Shown piece after piece: positions 8,908 to 17,583 of a stretch of 64,000 nucleotides of DNA. Source of the stretch: Ruania alkalisoli (GTDB taxonomy: Bacteria > Actinomycetota > Actinomycetes > Actinomycetales > Beutenbergiaceae); assembly GCF_014960965.1 (NCBI RefSeq), contig NZ_CP063169.1, forward strand, positions 2,637,581 to 2,701,580, read 5' to 3'. Under the pieces are notes generated by a model that made no database searches, was not told the DNA's origin, and saw only the letters and a list, made by a program, of their open reading frames with translations. Every line of letters starts with the position of its first letter. Position 1 is the first letter of the stretch. The translations under genes and the position numbers were made by a program.

Positions 8908-9840
8908 TCAGCGCACGTCGACCTGACGGCGATACTCCCGGGGCGTCATCCCGCACGCCCGGGTCACGTGCGCGTAGTAGCTGGAAAGCGAGCCGAAGCC
9001 GGCAGCCTCGGCGATCTCGATGGAGGACAGCCTCGAGCTGAGCAGCAGCCGTTGCGCCTCCGCCACCCGGCACATGGTCACGTACTCCCCGATCGTCACG
9101 CCCACTGCTCGGCGGAACACCGTCATGGCGTGCGACGGCGTCAGGAGGGCCGAGCGGGCGACGTCACCCACGCTCACCTCGCCCCGGAACCGGTCGACGA
9201 CGAACTGTGCCATGCGTAGGGCGTGACCTGCGTCGCTGGACCGTCCTGACACAGGGCTCCGGTCGCCGTCGGGGTTCTCCTGCTCGCCCGCCACGGCGGT
9301 CTCGGACGCACCATCCTCGAAGTGGGCGAGGACCGGCTTCGCGCGCAGGATGCGCCGCACCGCGGCCTGGATCTCCAGCAGGGCGATGCCTTCGCTCGCC
9401 CGATCCCCGATCTCCTCGAGCCAGGTGGAGACCATGGTGGCGAGGCGCTCCCGCAGCACCGCGTCGTCGGTGACCAGCGGCATCGCCTGCATCAGGCGTC
9501 TCATGTCCGCCTCGGCTAGACCCCATCTGAGCACGGTGGCGAACGGGACGTGCACCCAGCACGTCTCCCCCGCAGCGTCGGACTCCGTGCGGTCTTCGAC
9601 CAGGCCGTGCGGTTGCGTCGCCCAGAACATCGCGATCTGCCCCTCGCGCAGCACCAGCGGGCGGCCGGCGTAGAGGTAGCGCAGCTCACCGCGCAGGACG
9701 ATGTTGCCCTCGAGGTCATCGTGGCGGTGCAGCATGAGCATCGTCGGCGGTTCGCCGCGATGGCACCACAGTGCCGGCTGCTCGGTGACGACCCTGCGGG
9801 GCCTGGGCGGTACTGCCTCGCCCGTGATGTCCGTGCGCAT
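8908..9840 (-). CDS. AraC-family transcriptional regulator
   Basis: A 310-residue AraC-type protein: the N-terminal half begins with a cupin pattern (HRHDDLEGNIVLRGELRYLY) and the C-terminal half has the two helix-turn-helix motifs ending FGSLSSYYAHVTRACGMTP. It is convergent with the AraC gene on its left (15 bases apart) and divergent from the GH4 glycosidase on its right (91 bases apart), making the glycosidase the likely target. The start ATG at 9840 follows GGGTCGAGGC. Confidence 0.9.
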   Translation of the reverse strand: MRTDITGEAVPPRPRRVVTEQPALWCHRGEPPTMLMLHRHDDLEGNIVLRGELRYLYAGRPLVLREGQIAMFWATQPHGLVEDRTESDAAGETCWVHVPFATVLRWGLAEADMRRLMQAMPLVTDDAVLRERLATMVSTWLEEIGDRASEGIALLEIQAAVRRILRAKPVLAHFEDGASETAVAGEQENPDGDRSPVSGRSSDAGHALRMAQFVVDRFRGEVSVGDVARSALLTPSHAMTVFRRAVGVTIGEYVTMCRVAEAQRLLLSSRLSSIEIAEAAGFGSLSSYYAHVTRACGMTPREYRRQVDVR

Positions 9841-9848
9841 GCCTCGAC

Positions 9849-9920
9849 CCTACGGGGGTGATCGTAGGATCCTGGAAGAACAGCGAACCACGGGGCGAGA
9901 TTCCGGCTGAGGGCCGGAAT
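9849..9920. promoter_or_regulatory. Two inverted repeats in the AraC / GH4 divergent promoter region
   Basis: CCTACG (9849-9854) and CGTAGG (9863-9868) form one dyad next to the AraC start. ATTCCGGC (9900-9907) and GCCGGAAT (9913-9920) form a perfect 8-bp dyad with a 5-base loop ending 11 bases before the GH4 ATG. The second could be an operator or a 5' leader hairpin; the sequence does not decide. Confidence 0.4.
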
Positions 9921-9931
9921 ACGTTGAAGAC

Positions 9932-11329
9932 ATGACCACAGCGACGTTCGTCATGAACCCGAAGATCGCCATCATCGGAGCCGGGGGCTTCGTCTTCCCG
10001 TTCCGCCTGATCGGCGACATCCTCAGCTTCCCCGCCCTGCGGGAGTCGACCCTGTGCCTGATGGACATCGACCCGGCACGCCTGGATCCGGTGGCCGATG
10101 CCAGCGAGGAGCTCGTCGCCCACCATGGCTTCGCCACCACCGTGCAGCGCACCACCGACCGCCGCGAGGCCCTCGCCGGCGCCGACATCGTCATCATCAC
10201 CTTCCAGGTGGGCGGCGTCGCCTCGTACAAGCATGACGTCGAGATCCCCCGCAAGTACGGCATCGACCAGACCGTCGGCGACACGCTCGGCCCGGGTGGG
10301 GTCTTCCGGTTCCTGCGCTCGGTGGACGCCTACGACGAGATCGCCGACGACGCCCGCGAGCTCTGCCCGGACGCGACCTTCATCAACTACGCCAACCCGA
10401 TGGCCATGGCCACGGCGTACCTGAATGCCAAGGGGCTGAACGCCGTCGGGCTCTGCCACAGCGTGCAGGGCACCACCCGCATGCTCGCACGCACCTTGGG
10501 CGTGCCGTATGAGGAGGTCAGCTACCGCTGCGCCGGGATCAACCACCAGTCCTGGATCCTGGAGTTCCGCCACGGCCAGGAGGACCTGTACCCGCGGCTG
10601 CACGAGGTGATGGGCGAGCGTCACCAGCGCGGGCGCGGCGCCGCGGCATTGGCCGGTGACGACGGCGATCACAGCGAGGCGGCCGAGGAGATGAGCTCCT
10701 ACGAGGGCGGCAACGAGCAGGTCCGCACCGCGATCATGGCGCATTTCGGCAAGTTCCAGACCGAATCGAGCCATCACGCCTCGGAGTACCTGCCCTACTT
10801 CCGTAAGGACGCCGCGACCGTCGAGGAGTACATCCCGCAGCGGTGGGACTACTACGAGATCTGCGCCGCGCACGACGAGCAGGGCGACATCGCCGGGCAG
10901 CTGGCGAAGATGAAGGAGCAGCTGACGGCGTCGGTGGAGTACGGGGCGATGATCGTCAACTCCCTGGTCACCGGCACCCCGAGCGTCGTCTACGGCAACA
11001 CCCCCAACCGCGGGGTGCTCATCGAGAACCTGCCCGCCGATGCGTGCGTGGAGGTGCCCTGCCTGGTCGACTCCCGTGGCGTGCAGCCGACGGCGGTCGG
11101 TGCGTTGCCGCCGCAGCTCGCGGCCCTGAACCGCACCAACATCAACGTCCAGACCCTCGCCGTGCAGGCGGCGCTGTACGGTGATCGCGAGCACATGTTC
11201 CACGCCGTCGCCCTCGACCCGCTCACCGCGGCGAAGCTGACACTGGAGGAGATCCGGGCGATGACCGATGAGCTGGTCGCCGCGCATGGCGACATGCTGC
11301 CGGAGCGGTTGCGGGTGATCGTAGGCTGA
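9932..11329 (+). CDS. Glycoside hydrolase family 4 (alpha-galactosidase/alpha-glucosidase type)
   Basis: A 465-residue GH4 enzyme, a family that cleaves glycosides by an NAD+- and Mn2+-dependent redox-elimination mechanism in the cytoplasm. The NAD-binding loop IAIIGAGGF starts near residue 12, and the metal-ligand motif GLCHSVQGT carries Cys175, matching the known position of the GH4 metal cysteine. INHQSW and the C-terminal region also fit. Length is normal for the family. The CHS form of the metal motif favours alpha-glucoside or alpha-galactoside specificity, which is inference. It is a single gene, divergent from an AraC regulator. Confidence 0.93.
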   Translation: MTTATFVMNPKIAIIGAGGFVFPFRLIGDILSFPALRESTLCLMDIDPARLDPVADASEELVAHHGFATTVQRTTDRREALAGADIVIITFQVGGVASYKHDVEIPRKYGIDQTVGDTLGPGGVFRFLRSVDAYDEIADDARELCPDATFINYANPMAMATAYLNAKGLNAVGLCHSVQGTTRMLARTLGVPYEEVSYRCAGINHQSWILEFRHGQEDLYPRLHEVMGERHQRGRGAAALAGDDGDHSEAAEEMSSYEGGNEQVRTAIMAHFGKFQTESSHHASEYLPYFRKDAATVEEYIPQRWDYYEICAAHDEQGDIAGQLAKMKEQLTASVEYGAMIVNSLVTGTPSVVYGNTPNRGVLIENLPADACVEVPCLVDSRGVQPTAVGALPPQLAALNRTNINVQTLAVQAALYGDREHMFHAVALDPLTAAKLTLEEIRAMTDELVAAHGDMLPERLRVIVG

Positions 11330-11379
11330 GCCAAGCCAGAGTCGTCGACGACGAAAAGATCGTCACATATGTTGACTAC

Positions 11380-11412
11380 CTATTCGTAGTCGCCTGGGGT
11401 GACTACGAATAG
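11380..11412. repeat. Perfect 12-bp inverted repeat upstream of hipB remnant
   Basis: CTATTCGTAGTC (11380-11391) and GACTACGAATAG (11401-11412) are exact inverted copies with a 9-base spacer. A further half-site GACTAC is at 11374-11379. The position, 22 bases before the remnant hipB ATG, fits an abandoned HipB operator. Confidence 0.6.
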
Positions 11413-11434
11413 ATCATCAGATCAGGTGGTCGCC

Positions 11435-11667
11435 ATGGCGATTCGAGGCACTGTCTCGAGCCCGGAGTCCCTGGGCAGGATTCTGCAACAAGCCCGCTGT
11501 TGAGCGGCCTCTCCCAGCGCCAACTGGCGGACCGTATGGGTGTGAGCCAGCGCTACATCTGGGAGATGGAAGCCGGGAAGCCGTCGAAGTACACCGACCG
11601 TCTGTTCGCCATGATGCGCGAGACCGGCATGACCTTGTCGGCATCGATCGAGGCACCGGATGAGTGA
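11435..11667 (+). pseudogene. hipB-like XRE antitoxin pseudogene (frameshifted)
   Basis: The first frame reads from ATG 11435 for 22 codons (...LGRILQQARC) and stops at 11501. From about 11497 the next frame continues a clear helix-turn-helix: LSGLSQRQLADRMGVSQRYI, then WEMEAGKPSKYTDRLFAMM to a stop at 11665-11667. The two halves join into one XRE domain if a base is restored near 11490-11500. The stop overlaps the hipA remnant start, preserving the usual hipB-hipA coupling. The antitoxin would be non-functional as written. Confidence 0.75.
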
Positions 11668-11750
11668 GCTCCGGGTCGAGTTGTACGGCGGACTGCTCCG
11701 TCGGCGAGCGCGGCGATGGGCCCGTTTCCTAGTCGATCGGCGCAGACCCC
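11660..11750 (+). pseudogene. hipA N-terminal remnant
   Basis: ATGAGTGAG opens MSELRVELYGG, the start typical of HipA kinases. After one frameshift the next frame gives SVGERGDGPVS and a stop at 11730-11732, resembling the VG-L-x-R-x-G strand of HipA. Everything after about 25 residues of a protein of roughly 430 is gone; the sequence abuts the end of the convergent LacI gene. With the broken hipB this is a dead module, while an intact hipBA lies at 42009-43603. Confidence 0.6.
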
Positions 11751-12752
11751 TCACCGCCGCGTCGACCCCCGCACCACCAACCGGTGCGAAACCAGATACT
11801 CCCGCACTGCTCCCCCCGGATCCCCGATCCGCCCGATCAGCGCCTTCACCGCCGTCTCGGCAATCTCCGCATGATCGGCCGCCACGGTCGTCAACGGTGG
11901 GAACGAGAACGACGCCTCGGTGATGTCATCGAAGCCCACCAGCGCCATGTCCCCTGGTACGTCCACGTCGTGCTCGTGCAGTCGCCGCAGCGCTCCCATG
12001 GCGAGCATGTCGTTGAAGCAGATCACCGCGTCCGGCCGCTCGGCCGAGTCGACCAGGTTCGCCATCGCCTCGTAGCCGTCCTCAGCGTCGTAGCGCTCCA
12101 CGTACTGGTGGTGCCCGGCTGCCACTCCTTCCGCTTCCGCCAGAGCCGCCCGCACCCCCTCCTCGCGCAGGTGCGCGGTGCGCGCATAGTCCGCCCGCCG
12201 TAGCCCGATCGCGGCGATGCGCCGGTGCCCATCAGCAATCAACTTCCGCGTCGCCTCATACGCCGCCGCCCGGTCGTCGATGTAGACGTGATCGAGGTGA
12301 TCCCCGGCGATCCGCTCCCCCACCAGCACCAGCGGGAACTCCGACTCCCGGTGCTCGATGTGCTCAGCCCGCAACGCCTCGGGATGGAAGATCGCCCCGT
12401 CGAACATCGCACCGCGCGGCCCGAGCTGGATCAGCCGGCGTTCGCGCTCGATGTCCCCATGCGTCTGGTCCACGGCCACGGTGTACCCGCGGGCGGTCGC
12501 CGCCTGCACCACTTCGGCCGCCAGCCGCGCGAAGTGCGATTGCGCCAGGTCCGGCACCACGAAGCCGAGCAGCCCGATCTTGCCGGTGCGCAGGCTTTTC
12601 GCCAGCTGGTTCGGCCGGTAATCCAGCGCCGCGAGCGCCGCCTCCACCCGCGCCCGCGTCTCCCCCGCCACATACGGCTGATCGTTGACGACGTTGCTCA
12701 CCGTGCGCGGTGAGACGCCCGCCAACTGCGCCACATCCTTCAGAGTTGCCAT
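11751..12752 (-). CDS. LacI-family transcriptional repressor
   Basis: A 333-residue repressor. The N-terminal helix-turn-helix VAQLAGVSPRTVSNVVND is followed by the hinge RPNQLAKSLRTGKI and a periplasmic-binding-like sugar-sensing domain (DGAIFHPEAL, DAVICFNDMLAMGALRRL, VGFDDI). The start ATG at 12752 follows GGAAAGGGG. It is divergent from the beta-glucoside ABC module, and two LacI-type dyads lie between them, so it almost certainly represses that module and itself. Confidence 0.95.
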   Translation of the reverse strand: MATLKDVAQLAGVSPRTVSNVVNDQPYVAGETRARVEAALAALDYRPNQLAKSLRTGKIGLLGFVVPDLAQSHFARLAAEVVQAATARGYTVAVDQTHGDIERERRLIQLGPRGAMFDGAIFHPEALRAEHIEHRESEFPLVLVGERIAGDHLDHVYIDDRAAAYEATRKLIADGHRRIAAIGLRRADYARTAHLREEGVRAALAEAEGVAAGHHQYVERYDAEDGYEAMANLVDSAERPDAVICFNDMLAMGALRRLHEHDVDVPGDMALVGFDDITEASFSFPPLTTVAADHAEIAETAVKALIGRIGDPGGAVREYLVSHRLVVRGSTRR

Positions 12753-12769
12753 GGATTCCCCTTTCCTTC

Positions 12770-12829
12770 TTGCATCGTTGCATGAAAGAAGGATGTTGTA
12801 TATATTGGCACCGTCTTTCAACGTTGCAA
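12770..12829 (+). promoter_or_regulatory. Promoter with two LacI-type operators
   Basis: A -35 box TTGCAT (12778-12783) and a -10 box TATATT (12801-12806) are spaced 17 bases. Dyad 1, TTGCATCGTTGCAT (12770-12783), covers the -35. Dyad 2, TTTCAACGTTGCAA (12816-12829), has the perfect core CAACGTTG with the central CG usual for LacI operators and covers the start site. The binding-protein gene begins 17 bases further on. Confidence 0.7.
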
Positions 12830-12845
12830 GAGCACTGGAGGCATC

Positions 12846-14138
12846 ATGCGACTCACCCGACGCACCTGCATCGCCGCAGGTGCCGCCCTCGCCCTGACGG
12901 CCGGCCTGGCCGCCTGCAGCGATGGCGGTTCGACCGATGACGGCGGCCCCGTCACCTTGACCATGTGGCACGGCCTCACCGGCCCGGACGGCCCCGCCTT
13001 CCAGGAGGTGGTCGACAACTTCAACGACTCCCAGGACGAGGTCACCATCGAGGCTGAGGCCCTCCCCTGGGACTCCCTCTATCAACAGTTCCTCACCGCG
13101 GCCACCTCCGACGACGGCCCTGACCTGGTCGCGATGAGCGCCTCGCGCCTGCCTCAATACGCCGAGCGCGGCGTGCTCGCCCCCACCGATGACTTCTACG
13201 CCGACGACACCTACATGGACACCTCCGTGCTGGCCGAGGGTGCCGTGCAGGCCTCGGTCTTCGACGGCGTCAACTACGGCGTGCCCCTCAACCTCGGCCC
13301 GGTGCTGATGTACTGGAACAAGGCGCTGTTCGAGGAGGCCGGTCTGGACCCCGAGGCCCCGCCCACCACGTGGGAGGAGTTCGAGGAGATGATCCCCGAC
13401 CTCACCGTGGATGAGGACGGTGACGGCACCCCTGAGCAGTACCCCATCGCCATGGGCGATCACTCCACCGTCCCGGTCTTCCCGAGCTTCCTGTGGAACG
13501 GCGGCGGCGGTGTGGTCTCCGACGACGGCACCACCTCCCTGCTGGGCGACCCGGCCACCGTGGAGACCGCCGAGCACTGGGTGAACCTGGTCCGCGAGGA
13601 GCAGATCACCCCGGTGGGCATGTCCGGCGCCGACTCCGACCAGCTCTTCCAGGCCGAGCTCGCCGCGATCACCATCAACGGCCCGTGGATGACCGCGGGC
13701 CTGACCGAGGCCGGCCTCGACTTCGACGTCACCGTGCCGATGGCCGGCCCCGAGGGTCAGTCGATCCTCGGCGACGTCGTCTCCATGACCATCTCCCAGC
13801 GCCTCACCGACGCCGAGAAGGACGCCGCCTTCCAGTTCTTCGCCTACTGGGAGTCGGTGGAGAGCCAGGCCACCTGGGCCAACGGCTCCGGTTTCCCCGC
13901 CATCCGCACCGATATGCCGGGTGACGCGGTGACCAACGAATGGGCCGCCGTCTTCGGGGCACCGGAGGTGCTGGACAACGTGCGCCCGTACCTGACGGGC
14001 GTGCCGGGATCGGGTGAGATCAACGAGGACATCTTCACCCCGGCGCTGCAGTCGGCGCTGAACGGCACCGGTGAGGTGGCCGATCTCTTCCCCGCCGCGG
14101 GTGAGCAGATCCAGGCCATCCTCGACGACGGCTCCTGA
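12846..14138 (+). CDS. Extracellular sugar-binding lipoprotein (SBP family 1)
   Basis: A 430-residue solute-binding protein with a signal peptide (RLTRR n-region, ALALTAGLAAC lipobox) and a Gly/Ser/Asp linker. The start follows GGAGG. The mature part begins with the family motif VTLTMWHGLTGPDG and includes the domain-hinge region typical of maltodextrin/cellobiose-type binding proteins. It is first gene of an operon ending in a GH1 glycosidase, so a beta-linked disaccharide is the likely ligand; this is inference from context. Confidence 0.93.
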   Translation: MRLTRRTCIAAGAALALTAGLAACSDGGSTDDGGPVTLTMWHGLTGPDGPAFQEVVDNFNDSQDEVTIEAEALPWDSLYQQFLTAATSDDGPDLVAMSASRLPQYAERGVLAPTDDFYADDTYMDTSVLAEGAVQASVFDGVNYGVPLNLGPVLMYWNKALFEEAGLDPEAPPTTWEEFEEMIPDLTVDEDGDGTPEQYPIAMGDHSTVPVFPSFLWNGGGGVVSDDGTTSLLGDPATVETAEHWVNLVREEQITPVGMSGADSDQLFQAELAAITINGPWMTAGLTEAGLDFDVTVPMAGPEGQSILGDVVSMTISQRLTDAEKDAAFQFFAYWESVESQATWANGSGFPAIRTDMPGDAVTNEWAAVFGAPEVLDNVRPYLTGVPGSGEINEDIFTPALQSALNGTGEVADLFPAAGEQIQAILDDGS

Positions 14139-14150
14139 CCATCCGCTCCC

Positions 14151-14190
14151 GGGTGGGCCCTGCCTCGTTCGGCAAGACACCGGCCCACCC
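14151..14190 (+). other. Intercistronic stem-loop after the binding-protein gene
   Basis: GGGTGGGCC (14151-14159) pairs with GGCCCACCC (14182-14190); an inner TGCC/GGCA pair can extend the fold. It begins 12 bases after the stop and lacks a T-run. Such hairpins usually protect or attenuate so that the binding protein is made in excess over the permeases. Confidence 0.5.
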
Positions 14191-14209
14191 ACCGATCACG
14201 GGATGACCT

Positions 14210-15100
14210 ATGAGAATCGGTCGCACGGTCGCCGGCAGGCAGGCGCGGGCGGCGTGGATGTTCCTCGCCCCCGGTCTGGCGCTGCTGACCCTGTTCACGG
14301 CGTGGCCGCTGCTGCGCACGGCTTACCTGTCCTTCACCGAGTACAGCCTGCTCACGCCCCCGGAGTGGGTGGGGCTGGCGAACTACCGTGAGCTCATCGC
14401 CGATGACCAGGTGATGAACGCCCTGCAGAACACGGTGATCTACGCCGTCGTGGTGACCCCGGTGACCATCGCCCTGGCGCTGGCCCTGGCCATGGCCCTG
14501 AACGCGAAGTTCTTCGGCCGTGGCATCGTCCGCACGGCGGTGTTCGTGCCCTTCGTGGTCTCCCTCGCCGTCGTCTCGATCGCGTTCCGGTTCCTGCTGG
14601 ACCCGAACTACGGTCTGGTCACGCACTGGCTGGACGGGGTCGGGCTGGCTCCCACGCAGGGAGCGCTGGCGCAACCGGGAACGGCGATGGCCGCCGTCAT
14701 GGCCGTGGGTGTGTGGAAGAACGTGGGCTTCTACATGGTGATGTTCCTGGCGGGGCTGCAGTCCATCCCCCGCGACCTCTACGAGGCCGCCCAGCTCGAC
14801 GGCGCAAGTCGCCTCCAGAAATTAAGTACGGTGACCATGCCCTTGCTGAGCAACCAGACCATGTTGGTGAGCATCCTGGCCGCGATCGCCAGCTTCCAGG
14901 TGTTCGACCAGATCAAGGTGATGACCAACGGCGGGCCGGCGATGAGCACCGAGACGCTGGTGGTGATGGTCAACCGGGTGGGGATCAACAACCTCGAGTT
15001 CGGGTACGGCTCGGCGGTCTCGGTGCTGCTGTTGCTGCTGATCCTGCTGCTGTCGATGGCGCAGTACTTCTACTTCGGACGTAAGCAGGTGAGGTACTGA
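14210..15100 (+). CDS. Carbohydrate ABC transporter permease, MalF type
   Basis: A 296-residue membrane protein with six helices and the EAA loop DLYEAAQLDGASRLQKL. It is the first permease of the LacI-controlled module and ends with its TGA overlapping the next ATG by one base. A small in-gene oddity is the low-GC patch around 14815-14830 (AAATTAAGTACGG), a local departure from the surrounding codon use. Confidence 0.93.
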   Translation: MRIGRTVAGRQARAAWMFLAPGLALLTLFTAWPLLRTAYLSFTEYSLLTPPEWVGLANYRELIADDQVMNALQNTVIYAVVVTPVTIALALALAMALNAKFFGRGIVRTAVFVPFVVSLAVVSIAFRFLLDPNYGLVTHWLDGVGLAPTQGALAQPGTAMAAVMAVGVWKNVGFYMVMFLAGLQSIPRDLYEAAQLDGASRLQKLSTVTMPLLSNQTMLVSILAAIASFQVFDQIKVMTNGGPAMSTETLVVMVNRVGINNLEFGYGSAVSVLLLLLILLLSMAQYFYFGRKQVRY

Positions 15101-15936
15101 TGAGAACCACGTCCCCTGCCCTGCGCCGCGCCTGGACGGTGGCGCTGACGGTGGCCATGCTAGCGATCGGGCTGGCGATGATCTTCCCGATCGTGTGGTC
15201 GATCCTGACGGCGTTCAAGCCGAACGCCGAGGCGGCCTCGGCCTCCCCGACGCTGTTGCCGCAGACGTGGACGCTGGAGAACTTCGCCGAGATCTGGTCG
15301 GCGATCCCGTTCGCGCAGCTGTACGGGAACACGATCATCTTCGCCGGCTCGGTGATGGTGCTCTCCCTGGCCTTCGACACGATGGCCGGGTATGCGCTGG
15401 CTCGGTTCGACTTCCGCGGCAAGACGGCGGCGTTCATCGCCATCATCGTGATGCTGATGATCCCCTACCAGGCGGTGATCATCCCGCTGTATGACCTGGT
15501 GCACAGCCTCGGCCTGGGTCAGACCGTGGCGGGCATGATCGTGCCGCGGACGGCGAACGCGTTCGGGGTGTTCTTCATGCGTCAGTTCTTCCTCGCCTTG
15601 CCGAAGAACCTCGAGGAGGCGGCAAGGATCGACGGCGCGAACGAGTGGCGGATCTTCACCCGCGTGATGCTGCCGCTGACCACCCCGGCGCTGCTGACCT
15701 TGGGGTTGTTCCACTTCCAGTTCAACTGGAACGACCTGCTGTGGCCACTGGTGATGTCCAACTCGATCGACGGCGCCACGTTGCCGGCCGGGCTGGCGCT
15801 GTTCGCCGGGCAGCACGTGGTCGAGTACGGGCTGCTGATGGCCGGCTCGGTGCTGGCGCTGATCCCGCTGATCCTGTTCTTCCTCCTCATTCAACGCACG
15901 TTCGTCACCGGTATCGCGACCACCGGCATCAAGTAG
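15100..15936 (+). CDS. Carbohydrate ABC transporter permease, MalG type
   Basis: A 278-residue permease with six helices and the EAA loop NLEEAARIDGANEWRIFTR. Its ATG overlaps the previous stop (TGATG). It ends 20 bases before the GH1 gene, with which it is co-transcribed. It partners the MalF-type protein; the ATPase must come from elsewhere. Confidence 0.93.
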   Translation: MRTTSPALRRAWTVALTVAMLAIGLAMIFPIVWSILTAFKPNAEAASASPTLLPQTWTLENFAEIWSAIPFAQLYGNTIIFAGSVMVLSLAFDTMAGYALARFDFRGKTAAFIAIIVMLMIPYQAVIIPLYDLVHSLGLGQTVAGMIVPRTANAFGVFFMRQFFLALPKNLEEAARIDGANEWRIFTRVMLPLTTPALLTLGLFHFQFNWNDLLWPLVMSNSIDGATLPAGLALFAGQHVVEYGLLMAGSVLALIPLILFFLLIQRTFVTGIATTGIK

Positions 15937-15956
15937 CAAAGGAATCCGAGCGACTC

Positions 15957-17177
15957 ATGACGCACTTCTTCTCCCCTGACCGCATCGCCATGGGCGTCGG
16001 CATCGAGGACACCTTCATCCCGCAGGAGCAGGTGGGCCACCGCAAGCTGGACGAGTACGAACTCACCCAGCACTACCACTACTGGCGCGAGGACCTGAAC
16101 CTGGCGCGGGAGGCCGGCGCGGAGTTCATCCGGTGGGGCATCCCGTGGTTCCAGGTGGAACCGGCACCTGGGGAGTTCGACTTCTCCTGGATCGACGAGG
16201 TGGCCGCCCACATGCAGGAGATCGGGCTGCATTGCGTGGTGGACCTGCTGCATTACGGCACGCCGTTGTGGCTGGACAACTCGTTCGTGAACGCGCGCTA
16301 TCCGGAGTACTTCGCGCGCTATGCCGGGGCGGTGGCCGAGCGCTACCGGGGCGTGTTCACCTCCTTCACCCCGGCGAACGAGCCGCTGGTGAATGCCCAG
16401 TGGTGCGGGCGGGACGGCGGCTGGCCGCCGTACCTGACCGGCGAGGACGGCTACGTGAAGGTCGTGACGGCAGTGGCCGAGGGCATGTCGCGGGCGCAGG
16501 AGGCGATCCACGCGGCGGCGCCGGAGGCGGAGATCGTGTTCGTCGACGCCGGGTTCCGGTACGCGGGCGATCACTTCCCGGGGCACTCGCGTGAGCACCT
16601 GGAGGAGTGGCGGTTCATCGCTACTGATCTAGTGCTCGGGCGCGTCGATGAGGAGCACTCGCTGTACGGGCACCTGCGCGAGCACGGCATCAGCGCCGAG
16701 AAGCTGGCCTGGTTCCGGGACAACGCGAAGACCCCGGACATCATGGGCGTGAACTACTACCCCGGGTTCAGCACCACCACATTCGATGAGGCCGGCGCCG
16801 AGGTGCCGGGTGAGGGCGGGGTCGAGGGGCTCGTGGACCTCGTGCGGGTCAACCACGAACGCTACGGAATCCCCATCGCTATCACCGAGACCTCGCGGAA
16901 CGAGTCACCCGAGGCGAAGATCCAGTGGCTGCAGGAATCGCTGGCTGCGCTGGAAGAACTACGCGCCGACGGCGTCCCGATCACCGGGTACACGTGGTTC
17001 CCGTTCTTCTCCTTGATCGACTGGCTCTACCGATACGCCACCGACAGCGCCGACAACCACTGGAACCACCTGGGGCTGCTGGAGCTACGGAGGACGGCGG
17101 GGGGCGTGTTGGAGCGGGTGCCGAATGCGGCGCTGAAGATGTTCGCTGATGAAGCACGGGGAGCCGAATCCACCTGA
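15957..17177 (+). CDS. Glycoside hydrolase family 1 (beta-glucosidase type)
   Basis: A 406-residue GH1 enzyme lacking a signal peptide, so it acts on imported sugar in the cytoplasm. The acid/base motif is FTPANEP with Glu142, and the nucleophile motif is ITETSRNE with Glu311. Both catalytic residues are present. It is shorter than most GH1 beta-glucosidases (about 440-480 residues) and the N-terminal sequence diverges from the classical FPxxFxWG opening (here AMGVGIEDTF), placing it in a diverged, short branch whose substrate is uncertain. The start follows AAAGGAAT; a 20-base gap separates it from the permease. Confidence 0.88.
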   Translation: MTHFFSPDRIAMGVGIEDTFIPQEQVGHRKLDEYELTQHYHYWREDLNLAREAGAEFIRWGIPWFQVEPAPGEFDFSWIDEVAAHMQEIGLHCVVDLLHYGTPLWLDNSFVNARYPEYFARYAGAVAERYRGVFTSFTPANEPLVNAQWCGRDGGWPPYLTGEDGYVKVVTAVAEGMSRAQEAIHAAAPEAEIVFVDAGFRYAGDHFPGHSREHLEEWRFIATDLVLGRVDEEHSLYGHLREHGISAEKLAWFRDNAKTPDIMGVNYYPGFSTTTFDEAGAEVPGEGGVEGLVDLVRVNHERYGIPIAITETSRNESPEAKIQWLQESLAALEELRADGVPITGYTWFPFFSLIDWLYRYATDSADNHWNHLGLLELRRTAGGVLERVPNAALKMFADEARGAEST

Positions 17178-17583
17178 GCCGTTGGGCGCTTGCTCTACCT
17201 AGGACAACTCGGCTTCACTGAAGACGAGCTGACACACGCTCACGCACGATCTCTGGCCTATCGGTAGGGCAAGCCACGATCGCGGCTGAACCTCGAACAG
17301 CACTCCGGAGAACGACGCTGGCGCGACGTGTCGAGCCCACCAGGACCGAATCTAGCGGCCGTCTCCCCAGCACACCGATACCGAGGTCGAAGGATTCACT
17401 ATCTCACCGCTAAGCGTTACATCGCGAAATACCCGGCATCGTGACGCCACGGCGCGATCGAAGATGTCAGCTCCCGCGGCAATTGCCGATTAGAAAGCCG
17501 AGGATCCCAACCGGCCTGCCCCAATTCGCGCAACGACTCGCGTGCCGCACGAGTGGGCCTGTACCGGCGCCGCCCATCGGGCA
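17178..17583. other. Gene-free boundary between sugar module and defence island
   Basis: I see no convincing gene, RNA or hairpin here. Open frames are short, lack ribosome sites and do not show the G/C-rich third positions of the neighbours. Base composition is visibly lower in GC than the module to the left. It marks the left edge of the accessory island. Confidence 0.5.

Noticed and set aside
17178-17583. A SIR2 or further effector gene beside the TIR/SLOG trio
   Set aside because: No open frame with a ribosome site or NADase motif; the stretch appears non-coding.
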